Shown: positions 32,476 through 43,669 of the stretch, in pieces
Position numbering within the stretch: the stretch's first letter is position 1
How the letters are laid out: every line of letters starts with the position of its first letter
Source of the DNA: Ryuthela nishihirai
Lineage: Eukaryota > Arthropoda > Arachnida > Araneae > Heptathelidae
Assembly: GCA_038380435.1 (NCBI GenBank)
Contig: JAWZYU010000001.1
Span: 13,248,001 to 13,312,000, forward strand
Length of the DNA: 64,000 nucleotides
Reading direction: 5' to 3'
Notes under the pieces: model-generated
The model's input: only the letters and a program-made list of their open reading frames with translations
Told to the model about the DNA's origin: nothing
Databases searched by the model: none
Translations under genes and position numbers: made by a program

Positions 32476-32553
32476 CTTCCAGTTGTCCGATCTTCTCAAT
32501 ATTGTTCAAAGTAAAGTTAATATATTCGAGCTTCTTCAGTCGACCTATATTTT
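32476..32553 (-). CDS. DNAAF11: DNAAF11 (LRRC6/tilB) leucine-rich-repeat exon
   Basis: A 78-base exon between acceptor TTGTTTTAG and donor GTGAGT. In phase it reads [20 protein letters not shown], then IGQLE. This is the leucine-rich repeat [23 protein letters not shown] of dynein axonemal assembly factor 11, a cytoplasmic factor that preassembles the outer and inner dynein arms of motile cilia and sperm flagella. It starts with two bases (AA) that complete a GAA codon with the single G left by the exon at 37078-37151, exactly as expected. It ends in phase 1, and the following exon was not found to the left. Confidence 0.75.
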
Positions 32554-32757
32554 CTAAAACAACAAAGAGACGTTAATTTAATTTTAAAATAATTTTTACT
32601 TTAATATAAAGATAAAAGTTATGTATATCAATAAAAGTTGTGAAATTTTCAAAACATCTGGTCATTAAACTTTTAGTAGAAAAGTGGTCTCCAAAATCGG
32701 ATGAGCGAAAAAAAATAATGATTTTAAATTGCCAGAAAAAATATATATTTGCTAATA

Positions 32758-33593
32758 CAGTGGACCCCCGATATAACGCGCATGTCGGGCGGGAAACAAC
32801 ACCCGCGTTATAAGGTGAACCTCGTTATACCGAGCGGCGCGGTGGCGACACAATAAATTTACTCAGAACGATTTGAGCTATATACTGAAACATCCCATCA
32901 ACTATATATATTATGCATTTTAATAAAAAAAACCCAATTTATTTATTAAGTGATTTATTAAAATTCACATAACATAGTTATACATCTTAATATGTACATA
33001 TATTTATTATTTTATTTACGTACATAAGGTACGCTTGAAAATATGTAAAAACAAACACTATCTATAACTTGACTAAAATCTATGTATTCGACATCATTTC
33101 AATTACAAAACATCACTTAAAAAAGTGAGTAATTTTTATTTGTTTGCTTTTTGATAACTTCTGTATCATTTCTCTTTTGAAAGATGCTAATTGCAACAAT
33201 CTGACACTGTTAATATTTTCTTGTGATTCAGCCCATTTTATAACAGTTTCCATGGCTGTTATTGCTTCTTTGGTTGTTGGCGGTATATCAGCTATCCCAC
33301 TGGCACTTTCATCATCATTCTCTGTTTCTTCTTGACAATCTTCGTCACCGCAAATGGATTCGATAATCATTTCATCAGTCATATTCTGACAAATACTATC
33401 TTCTCTAGCGTCCACATCTAACCAATCAGTCAAAGAATCATCAGTTATTTCTGGCTCATTCAATATTTCCCGGATACGAGAAATTTCAGCCTCAGTGAAG
33501 ATATTATCTGAAGCTGAATCTGAATCGCGAACATCGCCCGCGCTATAACCGAGTGCGCGGTATAGCGAGCAGCGCTATAACGAAGGTCCACTG
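32758..33593 (-). mobile_element. pogo/Tigger-type element, internally deleted (836 bp)
   Basis: The left end CAGTGGACCCCCGATATAAC and the right end, reverse-complemented, CAGTGGACCTTCGTTATAGC are typical Tigger termini, both beside TA. Only the transposase C-terminus remains inside. Confidence 0.9.
33113..33463 (-). pseudogene. pogo/Tigger transposase, C-terminal tail (116 aa)
   Basis: An acidic stretch leads to EAITAMETVIKWAESQ and ends SKQIKITHFFK. This is the characteristic end of Tigger/jerky-type transposases (a paired helix, then a Lys-x-Thr-x-Phe-Phe-Lys-like PCNA-interacting tail). The CENP-B DNA-binding and DDE domains have been deleted between here and the right terminus. Confidence 0.8.
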
Positions 33594-33599
33594 TATATT

Positions 33600-34160
33600 T
33601 AAATTTCGAGTTCATTTTACCTACGCGCTTGAGAATCTGGTGGAATTCGTTTGAGAATTTTCTCTGGAAACATGTTCAACCAGTCCTGACTAGTACGTGG
33701 TTAAAAGACAGTTTCATAAAGATGTCTGGGCATACAATGTGGAGCGCAGAGAGAGCACGGTTGCCAAGTTTAGCCTTTCAATGGATTTATCATCCGGCAA
33801 CCCTGAGAGGGGGGGGGGGGAGACTGAGTCGCGCTTACTTACTCATTCGATTTCAACTAGTAACAGTAGATTAGCACTAATCAAAACAGCATTGCGTTTT
33901 TAGTCTTCTGAGTCTTTTATCAGTTTTCCTCGTTTACTTCAATACGGATAAATTGATTTTTGAATTATATCTAGTTTTCAATCTCATAAGATGTAACCAA
34001 TCGAAATAAACTGAAAGTAGAACTCGACCTTCGAATCGTGATATTATAAGGTGTCAAATCAATTTTATTAGAAATTTATGAAATAGTCACATTGTTCTAA
34101 TTAAATTATATTTTTATGTTTATTTTCATCCTATCTTATTTCAATTGTATACTTATAAGT
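33600..34160. other. Unassigned stretch
   Basis: No supported feature. A G10 run lies near 33811. Confidence 0.5.
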
Positions 34161-34164
34161 GTAA

Positions 34165-34355
34165 AATAACAAATACCTCCTCCAGTAGCTGCTTGCTGAA
34201 GTGGTCCGACAGTTTAAACGCTATATTTTAAAGTCTGTAAGGATTGCAGGATTTCAGCAATATAAATAACATAAACATCTATGACTTACACGGGGCTCGA
34301 ACCCAGATCCCTTTTATCAGTAGCGAAGCGTGCTAACCAATGAGCCACGGGATGG
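34165..34355 (-). repeat. SINE family B, diverged
   Basis: ACCTCCTCCAGTAGCTGCT to CGGGGCTCGAACCCAGATCC and CGTGCTAACCAATGAGCCAC. Confidence 0.8.
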
Positions 34356-34429
34356 CCTACTTACAAATAAATATATGAAACATAAATATAAATATATCTT
34401 CATACATATTGGAGGTTGATATAGTGGTG

Positions 34430-35350
34430 CGTGATGAAATAAAGTTTGCATACCACTGCAGTAGACAGTTAATTATGACAACCCACTTAATAAGCGGGAG
34501 GCCGCCTCGAAATCCAATAACTGATTGAAGGCATGGCATGGATGCCATTAGGTTATATCTCTGGAAATACACTGAGCCAGACTTCACTATAAAATCACCC
34601 CTTCCCCACAGTTGAGTAACTGTAATCGATGGGGTTGAGACCTGGTAAGTTGTGGCCATGTAAAAGGGTTAAGCCGTCGTCTAATGTTTTGAAAAACCAA
34701 TCTTGTACAATACGAGCTCGGATATGGTTGAAAGATTCCATCACCATTGACGAACGTTAGCTTTTTAGGGTGTACTTAATCTTCAAATACTTAACACTCT
34801 TTGTACCTCGTCTCACCTATATCAGATGAACCAAATCCTCCCACCTGACCAGTATTTCTCAAATTTTTTCTCTCATGGTCTCCTTCTAAGCTTATTCATT
34901 TCCCTTTGTGGCTCCTCTTACAGCCACTGTTAGGTGAAACACTGTTCCATGTGGTCCCCCTAGATCTGTGGCGTGACCACCTGGGGGATGGCATATGGAC
35001 CACGTTGAAAGTCACTTCCCTAGACGATGAAACAACCGTCACTTCCTTGCACTGCACTCAATCAATTGCTTCATTCTTCTTTTGCAATACATGTAGCCGT
35101 CAGTCTGCATGTGCAAACAAAAATTCGATTCATCAGACTACAACTTTTCCAATCGTCCATGATCCGTACCTGATGTTTCAGACACCATTTAAGGTGCAGG
35201 TTTCAATGTTTTTGAGTTAAAAGTTACAGAAATCTATCGTGACATCCGAAACGATAATGAGTCCGACTGAATTGTCCTACTGAAAATTTGTTGTGACTTT
35301 CCAGCGTTGAACTCTCAGGTGAGAGTCTCAACTATTGCCTGCCTGTTGGA
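34430..35350 (-). pseudogene. Tc1-like transposase gene, heavily degraded
   Basis: Read on the minus strand in mixed frames. SDESNFCLH...DGYMYCKRR around 35060-35140 matches the first catalytic block. LNPIDYSYS at about 34630 matches the usual LNPIEHLW third block. MASMPCLQSVIGFRGG at about 34500 matches the standard C-terminus. Frames change several times, so it is inactive. No clear terminal repeats were found. Confidence 0.6.
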
Positions 35351-35663
35351 GGATTTTTAAACCTGCAGAATGAAATCCATCTTTCACCTTATATGCGCAC
35401 TTTCTATTTCCCATCACAAACACTCTTGTAACAGTTGCTCTGAAACAACCAACACGACAAGTCATTTCTAAGAAAGAGGCAGCCACATACCAACCGATAT
35501 ATCCAAGTAACATCTCTTTAAAATTCTAACGTTTTTACTTAGACAGATTCTTGATAAATGTTTAGTTTCGAAAAACTCTGATACTAGGTTCTATAGATTT
35601 CAAAAAGGCTCTTAACTCTATTGATCGTCATAATTTGTGGTTGATATTGTGATCGCATTGCAT

Positions 35664-35869
35664 AAATAAAAAATAAATATTCCCTCAGCAGCTGCTTTCC
35701 ACAGAAGTCTTACGGGAGCCTGCAACTTTAATACGCCATAATAGAAGGTGTGAGGATAGCGGAAATAAGCAGAAAAACGACACAAACATTCATGCCTTAC
35801 CCGGAGCTCGAACCCAGGTTCGTTTGATCAGTAGCCAAGCATGTTACCCACTCGGCCACCGTGACGGCT
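35664..35869 (-). repeat. SINE family B with target-site duplication
   Basis: Flanked by TCGCATTGCAT (35653-35663) and TCGTATTGCAT (35870-35880), an 11-bp duplication with one mismatch. This shows retroposition into the LINE remnant. Confidence 0.85.
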
Positions 35870-36092
35870 TCGTATTGCATACCTGGTCAATTAGGTAGCA
35901 TAACGATGGCTTTCTAAAATAACATTGACACTTATATGAGAGTTGCCTTGAATTCCAGATGCTTGCACAGTATCTTGAGCATTAAGTGGTTTTCCTAATA
36001 AATAAAAAATAAGCGAAGATTAAGCCAGGTGTAGGAGTCAGCAACCATCTTTGAGGAGTTGGTTTGGTTACGTTATCCTATGTACGCTGCAG

Positions 36093-36167
36093 ATTATGGA
36101 ATAGAGTTATACATTACATTATGAAATAGAGTCATACATTACATTATAGAATAGAGTCATACATTAT
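36093..36167 (+). repeat. Three copies of a 25-bp tandem repeat
   Basis: ATTATGGAATAGAGTTATAC-type unit at 36093, 36118 and 36143 with one or two changes each. Confidence 0.85.
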
Positions 36168-36401
36168 GCGCTAGGCAGTGTCAGTCAGGAACTTTTAGGG
36201 AGGACCAAATTGCATAGTGTGGTTGGACCTTCGTATTGTATGGCTGCTCAAAGATTATGTACATGTATTCTGTATATTCTTAGTGTTCGTATCTTTTTGC
36301 TTTCTACACAATGACGAAACAAAACAATGGCACCAAAATGCAAGCAAGTCTCTTACATTTTGAATTGGAGGAGACCATTTGCCACTCTCAACTATCGAAG
36401 C

Positions 36402-36695
36402 TTTGTGTTGTGTTGTTTTACCTCTGAGCGGAACTTTTTTGCACACCATGGGCTAAATGGCCAGGTCACATGGACCCCGAAGGCTCAGAGAAGGTTGGGG
36501 GAGGGGACCCACTGGAGCAGCTGTTGGGAGACAGATGGTAGCCTTCCGTCAAGGCCATCCAGCGTGTTCTTTAACGTGCACAGGGTATGGCTCTCCCGCA
36601 CACGGAACCACGGCTTAACGTCCCATCCGACGGACGGCGGGCTTTCGAAGCCCATCGGTGTCCCCTACTGACCGTGGGCAGGGCGGGGAATTTTG
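36402..36695 (-). repeat. SINE family A, 5'-truncated, with target-site duplication
   Basis: The 11-bp ACTATCGAAGC flanks both sides (36391-36401 and 36696-36706). The tRNA head is missing, so the copy was truncated at its 5' end during target-primed reverse transcription. Very little diverged from the family consensus, hence young. Confidence 0.9.
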
Positions 36696-37077
36696 ACTAT
36701 CGAAGCATTACAGCATATAATATGGTAGCAGTTTAAATTTCGAGGTAAAATCTGAAGGGCTCCAAATTTTGTTTAGCCTCGGACCTTAACATCAGAATTA
36801 GGCTCTGATTTTATCATTCTTTTGAAACGTACAATGTACTACCTGGTTGTCCTTTGTAAAACATTGCCAAGGAGTAATTTTATCAGTTTTTAGTAGATTA
36901 ATTTTAAACAAACCTTCATTTCTTAAAGTGTGAAATACATAACAGAAATAAAGCCTCGCCATTTATTCAGTTAAAACAATATTAACGTCTCAACGGGCAT
37001 TTAAATTTCCCCAAAAGGAATAAGATGAAATATTTTTTAATTTTGATATAATTTCTTCAAGCACAACATTTACGCAC

Positions 37078-37151
37078 CTATTTTATACATCAAATTATTA
37101 TAAAGATATAATATCTTGAGATCACAACACCACTTGTCAACATGCTCAATC
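37078..37151 (-). CDS. DNAAF11: DNAAF11 (LRRC6/tilB) first leucine-rich-repeat exon
   Basis: A 74-base exon between acceptor CTATTTTTCAG and donor GTGCGT. In phase it encodes [20 protein letters not shown] then MYKI, matching the conserved [25 protein letters not shown] of DNAAF11. It begins with one base (G) and ends with one base (G). The end base joins AA of the exon at 32476-32553 to give the expected Glu. Both protein similarity and phase agree, which makes chance very unlikely. The intron to the next exon is about 4.5 kb and holds a pogo element, two SINEs, a Tc1 fossil and LINE pieces. Confidence 0.8.
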
Positions 37152-37334
37152 CTGAAAAATAGATCTACAATTACCATTGCCTCTCTGAGAAAAACAAACA
37201 TTAATAAATATCAATATTAGGAAAATCTTTAACATCTATTAATAATACATTTTAATTTCATAAAAATTCGACATAGTATCCGAAAACATTATTTTGTTTT
37301 TGGTAGGATCGTTGTATGATTTCTCAATAGCACT

Positions 37335-37640
37335 ATTTTGCACTTACTAAAATAAATATCCAGAGTTCCCAAAGACTCAAAGAAGTTGATCTGCTGGACA
37401 GGAAAAGGGACTGGCTAGAAGACATGGAAGCATCTCGTCACGGCCATCAAGTGAGTTCTTTAAAGTTCACTGATATTGAAGAAGGACCATGGGATATTGA
37501 AGAAGGACCTAAGAAGAGAGGATCATGGTTTAATGTCTCCTCCGATGAATCAGAATCCCCTTGACATACAGTATAGCGCTAAAAATTCAAATCTCTGCCT
37601 ATGATAGAATCAGAGTTCGAGTTTAAAATCAGTTTATTTT
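37335..37640 (-). repeat. SINE family A, old copy
   Basis: Recognisable by CCAAAGACTCAAAGAAGTTG, CGTCACGGCCATCAAGTG and TTTAATGTCTCCTCCGATG. It contains a short internal duplication of GATATTGAAGAAGGACC. Confidence 0.6.
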
Positions 37641-37644
37641 TTCA

Positions 37645-38290
37645 CTTTCAGAGAGGGGTCGGTAAATCGCTGAATTTCTACAGGAAATTTGCTGCGTTAA
37701 ATTTATCTATAACAAAACCCGAGTTGGAAAGCTAAAATACTCTTTCCCTCTCCTTCCCATATTGTCAAACATTTTGAATTCCTTCATTCGAGACCAAAAT
37801 CTAAAACATAAAGAGGTTTGTGCCGGTATCTATCTGTCCGCTTACGCACCCTAAAGAGATTCTCCTGAACTATCACAAAAAAGGAATTTTATATTGATAC
37901 ATTTAATATGTCAATAATATTCAGTTACACATTATTTTTGTTTGATCCTTCTCGATAACTGAGTCTTTATCAAAAACTTTATCAAAAAGAAAAATTTGCA
38001 GTAAAACCTGGATTTTTACGGCCAAAGTCCTTTCACTCAGCGACAAAGTGAGTTCTATGCAAGAGACACTTCTTAATTACTTTACTTTCGTTTGCTGTCT
38101 GAGATTTTGGTTTATGACTTAGTGTATATATCAATTGTCTTTTTGTGCCCCAAAGCTGTTATTGTTCCTGCTAATAAATTAATCGAATACGAGCTCATAA
38201 GGCCTCAAAGAAGAGTGGCGAGAATTAGAAGTGCATTTCGCTAGTATTAAGGAAAAGTTCAAAATAATTGAGAAGTTAGAAGCTGGTTAT
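37645..38290. other. Unassigned intronic stretch
   Basis: AT-rich, within the DNAAF11 intron between 37151 and 44585. Nothing supported. Confidence 0.5.
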
Positions 38291-38292
38291 CT

Positions 38293-38634
38293 GTTGCTAA
38301 TGCAGTATATATGGTGATATTATGTTATTAAAGAAACTGTCTGATATGAAGAAAAGTACAGACAAGGAAAAAATATGCTTTTAAATCTGATGATGATGCT
38401 TTTAGAAGTCGAAAAAACGCTATTCATGATAGCTTAAATACTTGGCATTACCTGTCAGTTACTGTTGCTAATGCAGTATATATGGTGATATTATGTTATT
38501 AAAGAAACTGTCTGATATGAAGGAAAGTACAGCCAAGGCAAAACAATATGCTCTTAAATCTGATGATGATGCTTTTAGAAGTCGAAAAAACGTTATTCAT
38601 GATATCTTAAATACTTGGCATTACCTGTCAGTTA
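38293..38634 (+). repeat. Tandem duplication of a 171-bp unit
   Basis: GTTGCTAATGCAGTATATAT starts at 38293 and again at 38464, and GTTGCCAAC begins a third at 38635. The unit is 57 codons. In the second copy a frame reads LLKKLSDMKESTAKAKQYAL and HDILNTWHYLSVTVAN, while the first copy is frameshifted. The repeat may come from a decayed coding element that I do not recognise. Confidence 0.75.
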
Positions 38635-38639
38635 CTGTT

Positions 38640-39420
38640 GCCAACTTTGCAATACAGGAGAACCATATGTTTTGTTTCGAAGTGATCCCTCCCTCCGAAA
38701 TATTTTTCTCTCTTCCATCGAAAAGTTTTGAAATTTATATACCAAAACTCAAAATTGCTTTAGAGATATTTTTATTCAAAATTCAGATATCCCAGTCCCC
38801 CGTAAGTTTGGTCTGGATCCTCCCCTCGTTCTGAGCATTGGCGTCCCTAGAACCTTTCTTGCTCATAATCAAGTAATGAGAACCTAAAAAAAATATTGCT
38901 ATTTCACTGTCTCGTCACTTCTAGAAAACCTAGGAGAGACCCTCCCCACCTTTTTTCCCTCTCGGTTGCGCCCTTACCACTGAGAGGTAAAGAATGCATT
39001 GTTATGAGTTAATCACATATTAAAAAATAAAAAATATGTATTATTTGAGAAACTAAACTTTAATAAAAATTAAATAAATTTCCAAAAAAAGTTTCAAACA
39101 CCTTTCTTGAACTTATTTTTAGCAGGTGCCCACATCGTCTCTTTCTGTTTCCACAAACCACTTTATACTCTGCTAGCGTTTCACAATTATGCTGATCCTT
39201 GCAATTGCTCTTCTTTTGTTAATTCCGTTACTTGATTAAGTTTCAGACATGGCGCAATATTTGACAGATTAAAAAAATACGCAACACAAAAAGTTCTAAT
39301 CATTTTGAGCAGCAAGTTCTATACAATTCGATGAGTTCATCTCGCGGTTACGGATTTTTGTGAGCGATATTTCTTAAATATCAGACCTTCTTTTGCACAT
39401 CTCACCGAACTGCATACCTA
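38640..39420. other. Unassigned intronic stretch
   Basis: No supported gene. Confidence 0.5.
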
Positions 39421-39427
39421 TAACGTA

Positions 39428-39993
39428 CGCTGGTGGATAAAAGTTGAGTTGCAACCCTATGTTATGGAAAAGGGAAGCTAACGCTGAAACTCTTTAGCTT
39501 CTAAGCTTTTTTTCCTTTTTGTAAAACGTGATAGCATCTCAATCAAATACATGAATTTCTCGATTACCGGCAAATTTCCTTTAGTATTTAATGAGTCATG
39601 AAAGTTTGAATATTTAACAACAATAATGCCATTTCTAAGATATTGTACAAAATTGACAAATACTGAAAGATTAATTTGCGAAACTTCTTAATTATACTTA
39701 TTTCAAATAATTAAATCGTTTGAAATAATAATGTTTAGTAAGTCGTAGGTCTGAGATAAATTATTTTGACCGGTATTTTTATTTTTAAATATTCAAACTT
39801 CCATTACTCATTAAATACTGAATGAGTATTATTGAAAATCGAGATATTTAAATAATATTTATATCAGATCTGTTTTCTGCTATTACATATTTTTTTAAAA
39901 TATATATATATATATTTCAGAAGTTATAGAGCTTCGACGTTAGCTTCCCATTGACATAATATAGGGTTGCAAATTAACTTTTGTTCACCAATG
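39428..39993. mobile_element. Fold-back MITE, about 566 bp, TA target site
   Basis: TA flanks both ends. The left end reads TGGTGGATAAAAGTTGAGTT and the right end, reverse-complemented, TGGTGAACAAAAGTTAATTT, followed in both by GCAACCCTAT and GGGAAGCTAACG. The inverted similarity continues for about 200 bp per side (TTTGAATATTTAA near 39606, TTAAATATTCAAA near 39783). No coding capacity. Confidence 0.85.
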
Positions 39994-40194
39994 TACTACA
40001 ACTTCCCGCTACCCGATTGAAGCAAAAATGTGCGTCAGTTTGAAGCCGAAGGTATGAAAATAGGACAAAGTGCATTCGATTGAAGGTATAAACCGGACGC
40101 AGCATATTTTCGTGTAAAACCGGATAGTTGGCAACACTACTCTCAATAAAACCCAACTTTGTTGAATCAACCCATGAATTCAGGCATCATAGTA

Positions 40195-40555
40195 GGTTGG
40201 GTTGTTTTACCTCTGATCGGCAACTTTCTGCAACAATGGGCTACATAGTCAGGTCACAAGGACCCCGAGGGATCAAAGAACGTTGTGGGAAGGCGATCCA
40301 CTCGACATCTGATAGGAGACAGATGAATGCATCCCATCAAGGCCATTCAGTGTGTTCTTCAACGTGTACAGGGTATGGCTCTCCGGCACCATCCTTTACG
40401 CCCCATCAAAGAGACAGCGGCCTATTCAAGCTGTCCCTTACTAAGGGCAGGACAGGGAATTTGGCAGAGATAAATCTCAATGCTGGCTCAGGTATTACTC
40501 GAGCCTGAGAATTGCAGATTACGATTCTGCGCCGCTACCAACTGAGCCGCCGCCA
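40195..40555 (-). repeat. SINE family A, full length
   Basis: GTTTTACCTCTGATCGGCA to CTACCAACTGAGCCGCC, with a small deletion around the CCCATCGG block. Confidence 0.8.
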
Positions 40556-40803
40556 TCATCATAGTGGTATGCAAGTTGTTCTACAGAAGGAAGTTTACTA
40601 ATGAAGAGATCCTCTTTGGCAAAGATCTGAGTGTTGCATTTCATCGGTTGGGATCAATGGATTATCACAAATTTATTATGATGGCAGAAGGGTCTGGTGT
40701 TACAGATGTTGTAGAATGACAGAATGCAGATGAGGAAAGTTGGTGTACCAATTAGGCACGCACCTAGGAGTTTTGGTTGATATAGCTCCTGATTTTTCAA
40801 AGT

Positions 40804-42096
40804 TATAGTGGTTTATCAGAATAATGGAAACACGTACTGTTTTTGGAGAAAGTTTCATTAATAAGCTGTAGGCCCACCTCTGGCTTTCAGAAAACGCAAT
40901 TCAACGTGGAATAAACCTATACAAGTTATGCACATACGGTGGAATGTGGGACCATTCTTCCTACAAAATATGGAACCCAACTGTACCAGTGATGCTGGAG
41001 GTGGAAAGTATGACCTGACTTGCGCTCCAGATATTCCCACAAATGTTCAATAATATTGAGGTCTGGAGATTGAGGTGGTCAGGGTAGCTGCTGTACCTCA
41101 TCCTCATGCGCTGGAAACCACAATTTGACACGTTTCGCACAATGCACGTGTGCATTATCCGCTTGAAACCAGGGTCAGTCATTAGGGAACAATGACTGCA
41201 ACATTGAGTGCAGATTGTCCCGAGAATGGTTTCGTACGTTGCGGATGTGACACCACCCTGCAGAATAACTAATGGCCCTAAGGAATGCCATGATATGGCA
41301 CCCCACAGCATCAGGGATTCATCTCCATGCTTCACAGTCAGAACCAAACAGTCGGGGTGGTATGCTCCTACAGGTTTTCGCCAGACGTACACTCTACTAG
41401 TGGTAGGAAACAATGTTTATCACAATCCATCAGCCCAGATGACACGCTGCCAGTCTTTAGCATCCCAGTTTTTATGTGCTTTGCACCACCTTATACGCTT
41501 TGTTGCATTCATGTTGGTAGTCAGAGGTTTGTGGATTGCAATACGGCCATAAACACAGGCAGAATGAAGTTTCCGACGAACTGTTATGATGGAAACGGGA
41601 TCATTCCGACTGGTTTTCAGCTCTGCTTCTGTTTGCGGTCAGTGGTCTTGTGCTTCCGTTGTACAATTGCCAACGTTCTGCTATCCCTATCTGACAACTT
41701 CATATGGCGTCCACATTTGCACGTTTGGAGGCAATACCCTGTCCTTTTTGATAGGTAGTCATAATCTTCGATACAGTTCTTCGTGTTACATCTACTATTT
41801 CCGCCGTTGTGGTTACTGAAGCTCCTGCAAGACACCAATGATCATGCCTTTTTGGAGGTCACGGAGATCTGAGATTATTATTTATTATTTATTTATTATT
41901 ATTTATTATTTATTTATTATTAATTACACCACAACAGCTGTTTCACCTGCGCCTGTTGCTGGCTATGTGGTAATCGACGTCATACTATTCCCTTTTACAT
42001 ACCTCACATTGGGAGTGAAGTCGTCCCTGTGATATGCATACGGCCATTACGTGTACTCCTGTCGGTGTTTCCATTATTTTGATAAACCCCTGTATA
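40804..42096 (-). mobile_element. Tc1-type transposon, near full length, inactivated
   Basis: The left terminus GTGGTTTATCAGAATAATGG and the right, reverse-complemented, GGGGTTTATCAAAATAATGG face each other beside TA. The interior is a nearly complete but broken transposase on the minus strand. A (TTATTTA)n tract has expanded at 41879-41930 near the 5' end. Confidence 0.85.
40858..41838 (-). pseudogene. Tc1-like transposase, frameshifted
   Basis: N-terminal helix-turn-helix remains around 41838-41700 in shifted frames (RVLP..NVQMW corresponds to the usual GR.RKLS block). The catalytic core (41413-40961) reads FPTTSRVYVWRKPVGAYHPD, then LMLWGAISWHSLGPLVILQG. The end (to 40858) reads KARGGPTAY, the standard Tc1 C-terminus. 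The third block region is out of frame (PDHLNLQTS against PDLNPIE). Several frameshifts make it inactive. Confidence 0.8.
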
Positions 42097-42099
42097 TCA

Positions 42100-43300
42100 C
42101 CCAAAACTAAACATTAAATGCTGAAATACATTACAAACATTTTTTTCTAAATAATCGCTGCTAAACTGGGCGTGCATCTTATACCGCCGTGCAACTTATA
42201 TGGCGTAAACTTACATATATGCTATAAAAATAAGGTAATTTGTTTTCAAGTTTCTTTTGGTTTGAGTTTCTGGGGGGATGCAGTCTGAGGACAGCCACTA
42301 CCCCTCCCCCCCGACAATCCCTTTGACGAAGAGATTGGTCAATATGTATTGGTTGCTGCCTTGGAAGAACAACTCATTGGTGATGGACTTTCCGAAGTCA
42401 GAGAAATTGTAGATCAGCGGTGCACGTGCCATTTTGGCATCGGGACGAATAGAAAAATATTATGTTTTCTGTGGGCCAATAATTAGGAGGGGATACAATA
42501 AAAAGTACAAAAATATCTAACTGAATTTATAAAATTTTATTTGCCATGCACAGCTGCAAAATAATAAGTAAAAATTAAATATCAATAAAGAGTTTATTTT
42601 AATGTCAAAACTGAAGTGCTTGTCGAAGCAATATGTCAAAAATGGGATTGGATCCCACAAATGATCTGCTGAACATTCAGCTTCAATGACGTTCTAGCTA
42701 GTTCCATAATTTTATTCAAATTTTTGTCTTTGGTCTTTTAAAGCACCATTCACGTTCGTAGAACCACATAAAATATATATTTTTTATACTGTTTTCACAC
42801 GGGCCGGATGGAATTGTTAAATGAGCCGGAGTTTGTGCGTGCCTACCCTAGAAAAAGATGTGAACGTCAAGAATGTTATAGCAGGCAATGAAAGCGGATT
42901 TATCATCAGCATTTAAAAACTATAAAGCAGAGTGTAATTCATAATCAATAGCAGAAATCTATCTAGTTGAAACTTGATGTGTCATAGGCCTGCACCTAAG
43001 ACATTTGTTCAGGATTTACATGGCTTGGAAGCATTAGGTCACTAGCATGAAACACCCCAGCAGATATTTAAGAACTACTTAGAATGATTGGTATTTGCAA
43101 CATGTATCGTCATCATCATCGTAATGGCAACCAGTATTCCGCAGTGATTAATGCGAGGCTTAATGCTCTCATTATACATTATTTCATAATTCAGTAGAAA
43201 TAAGGGCCATGAGATTTATTATTAATAAGTCTGCCATCATAGTTCATGCCAATAGCACAATATCATTAATACAGGAAATGTTTAAACAAGGGGCAATCAC
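42100..43300. other. Unassigned stretch with a possible DNA-transposon end
   Basis: 42165-42230 (GGGCGTGCATCTTATACCG, CGTGCAACTTATATGGCG) resembles the repeated GTGCATCTTATA words of some DNA-transposon termini. The rest is unassigned. Confidence 0.35.
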
Positions 43301-43665
43301 TGTTCGTTGTTTTACCTCTGAGCGTCACTTCTTTCCACACAATGTGCGTAACAGTCAGGTAACAAGGATCCCAAAGGCTCACAGAAGGTCAAGGGAAGGG
43401 AACCATTGGACAGCTATTTAGGAGACAATAAAGGCATCACATTAAAGTCATATTTAACGTACACAGGGTATGGATCTCGTGTACATAGGGCCACGGCTTT
43501 ACCTCCCATCCAACGGACGGTGGCCTTTCCAAGCCCATCAGGGTCACCTTTTTGAAAGAGGGCAGGTGGGGCTTTAGAAGATATAAATCTCAATGCAGGC
43601 AGAGTTAAGACTCGAACCTGGGAACAAACGATTACGAGCCTGGCGTGCTACCGACTGAACAAACC
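43300..43665 (-). repeat. SINE family A, diverged full copy
   Basis: TTTACCTCTGAGCGTCACTT to GGCGTGCTACCGACTGAACA. Confidence 0.75.
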
Positions 43666-43669
43666 CTAT

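Larger units (their letters stand above)
35588..36245 (+). pseudogene. RTE-like LINE fragments split by a SINE
   Basis: 35588-35655 encodes IDFKKALNSIDRHN, reverse transcriptase motif A, as in the LINE at 61.3 kb (IDFKKAFDSVDRHN). A family B SINE follows. After it, 35870-36080 and 36170-36245 resemble later LINE sequence, sharing AGGAGTCAGCAACC and TGGTTGGACCT with 63030-63220. The pieces are non-contiguous relative to the full LINE. Confidence 0.55.

Noticed and set aside
36402..36695. 114-residue open frame at 36327-36671
   Set aside because: It runs through a family A SINE; the same short frames appear in every SINE copy.
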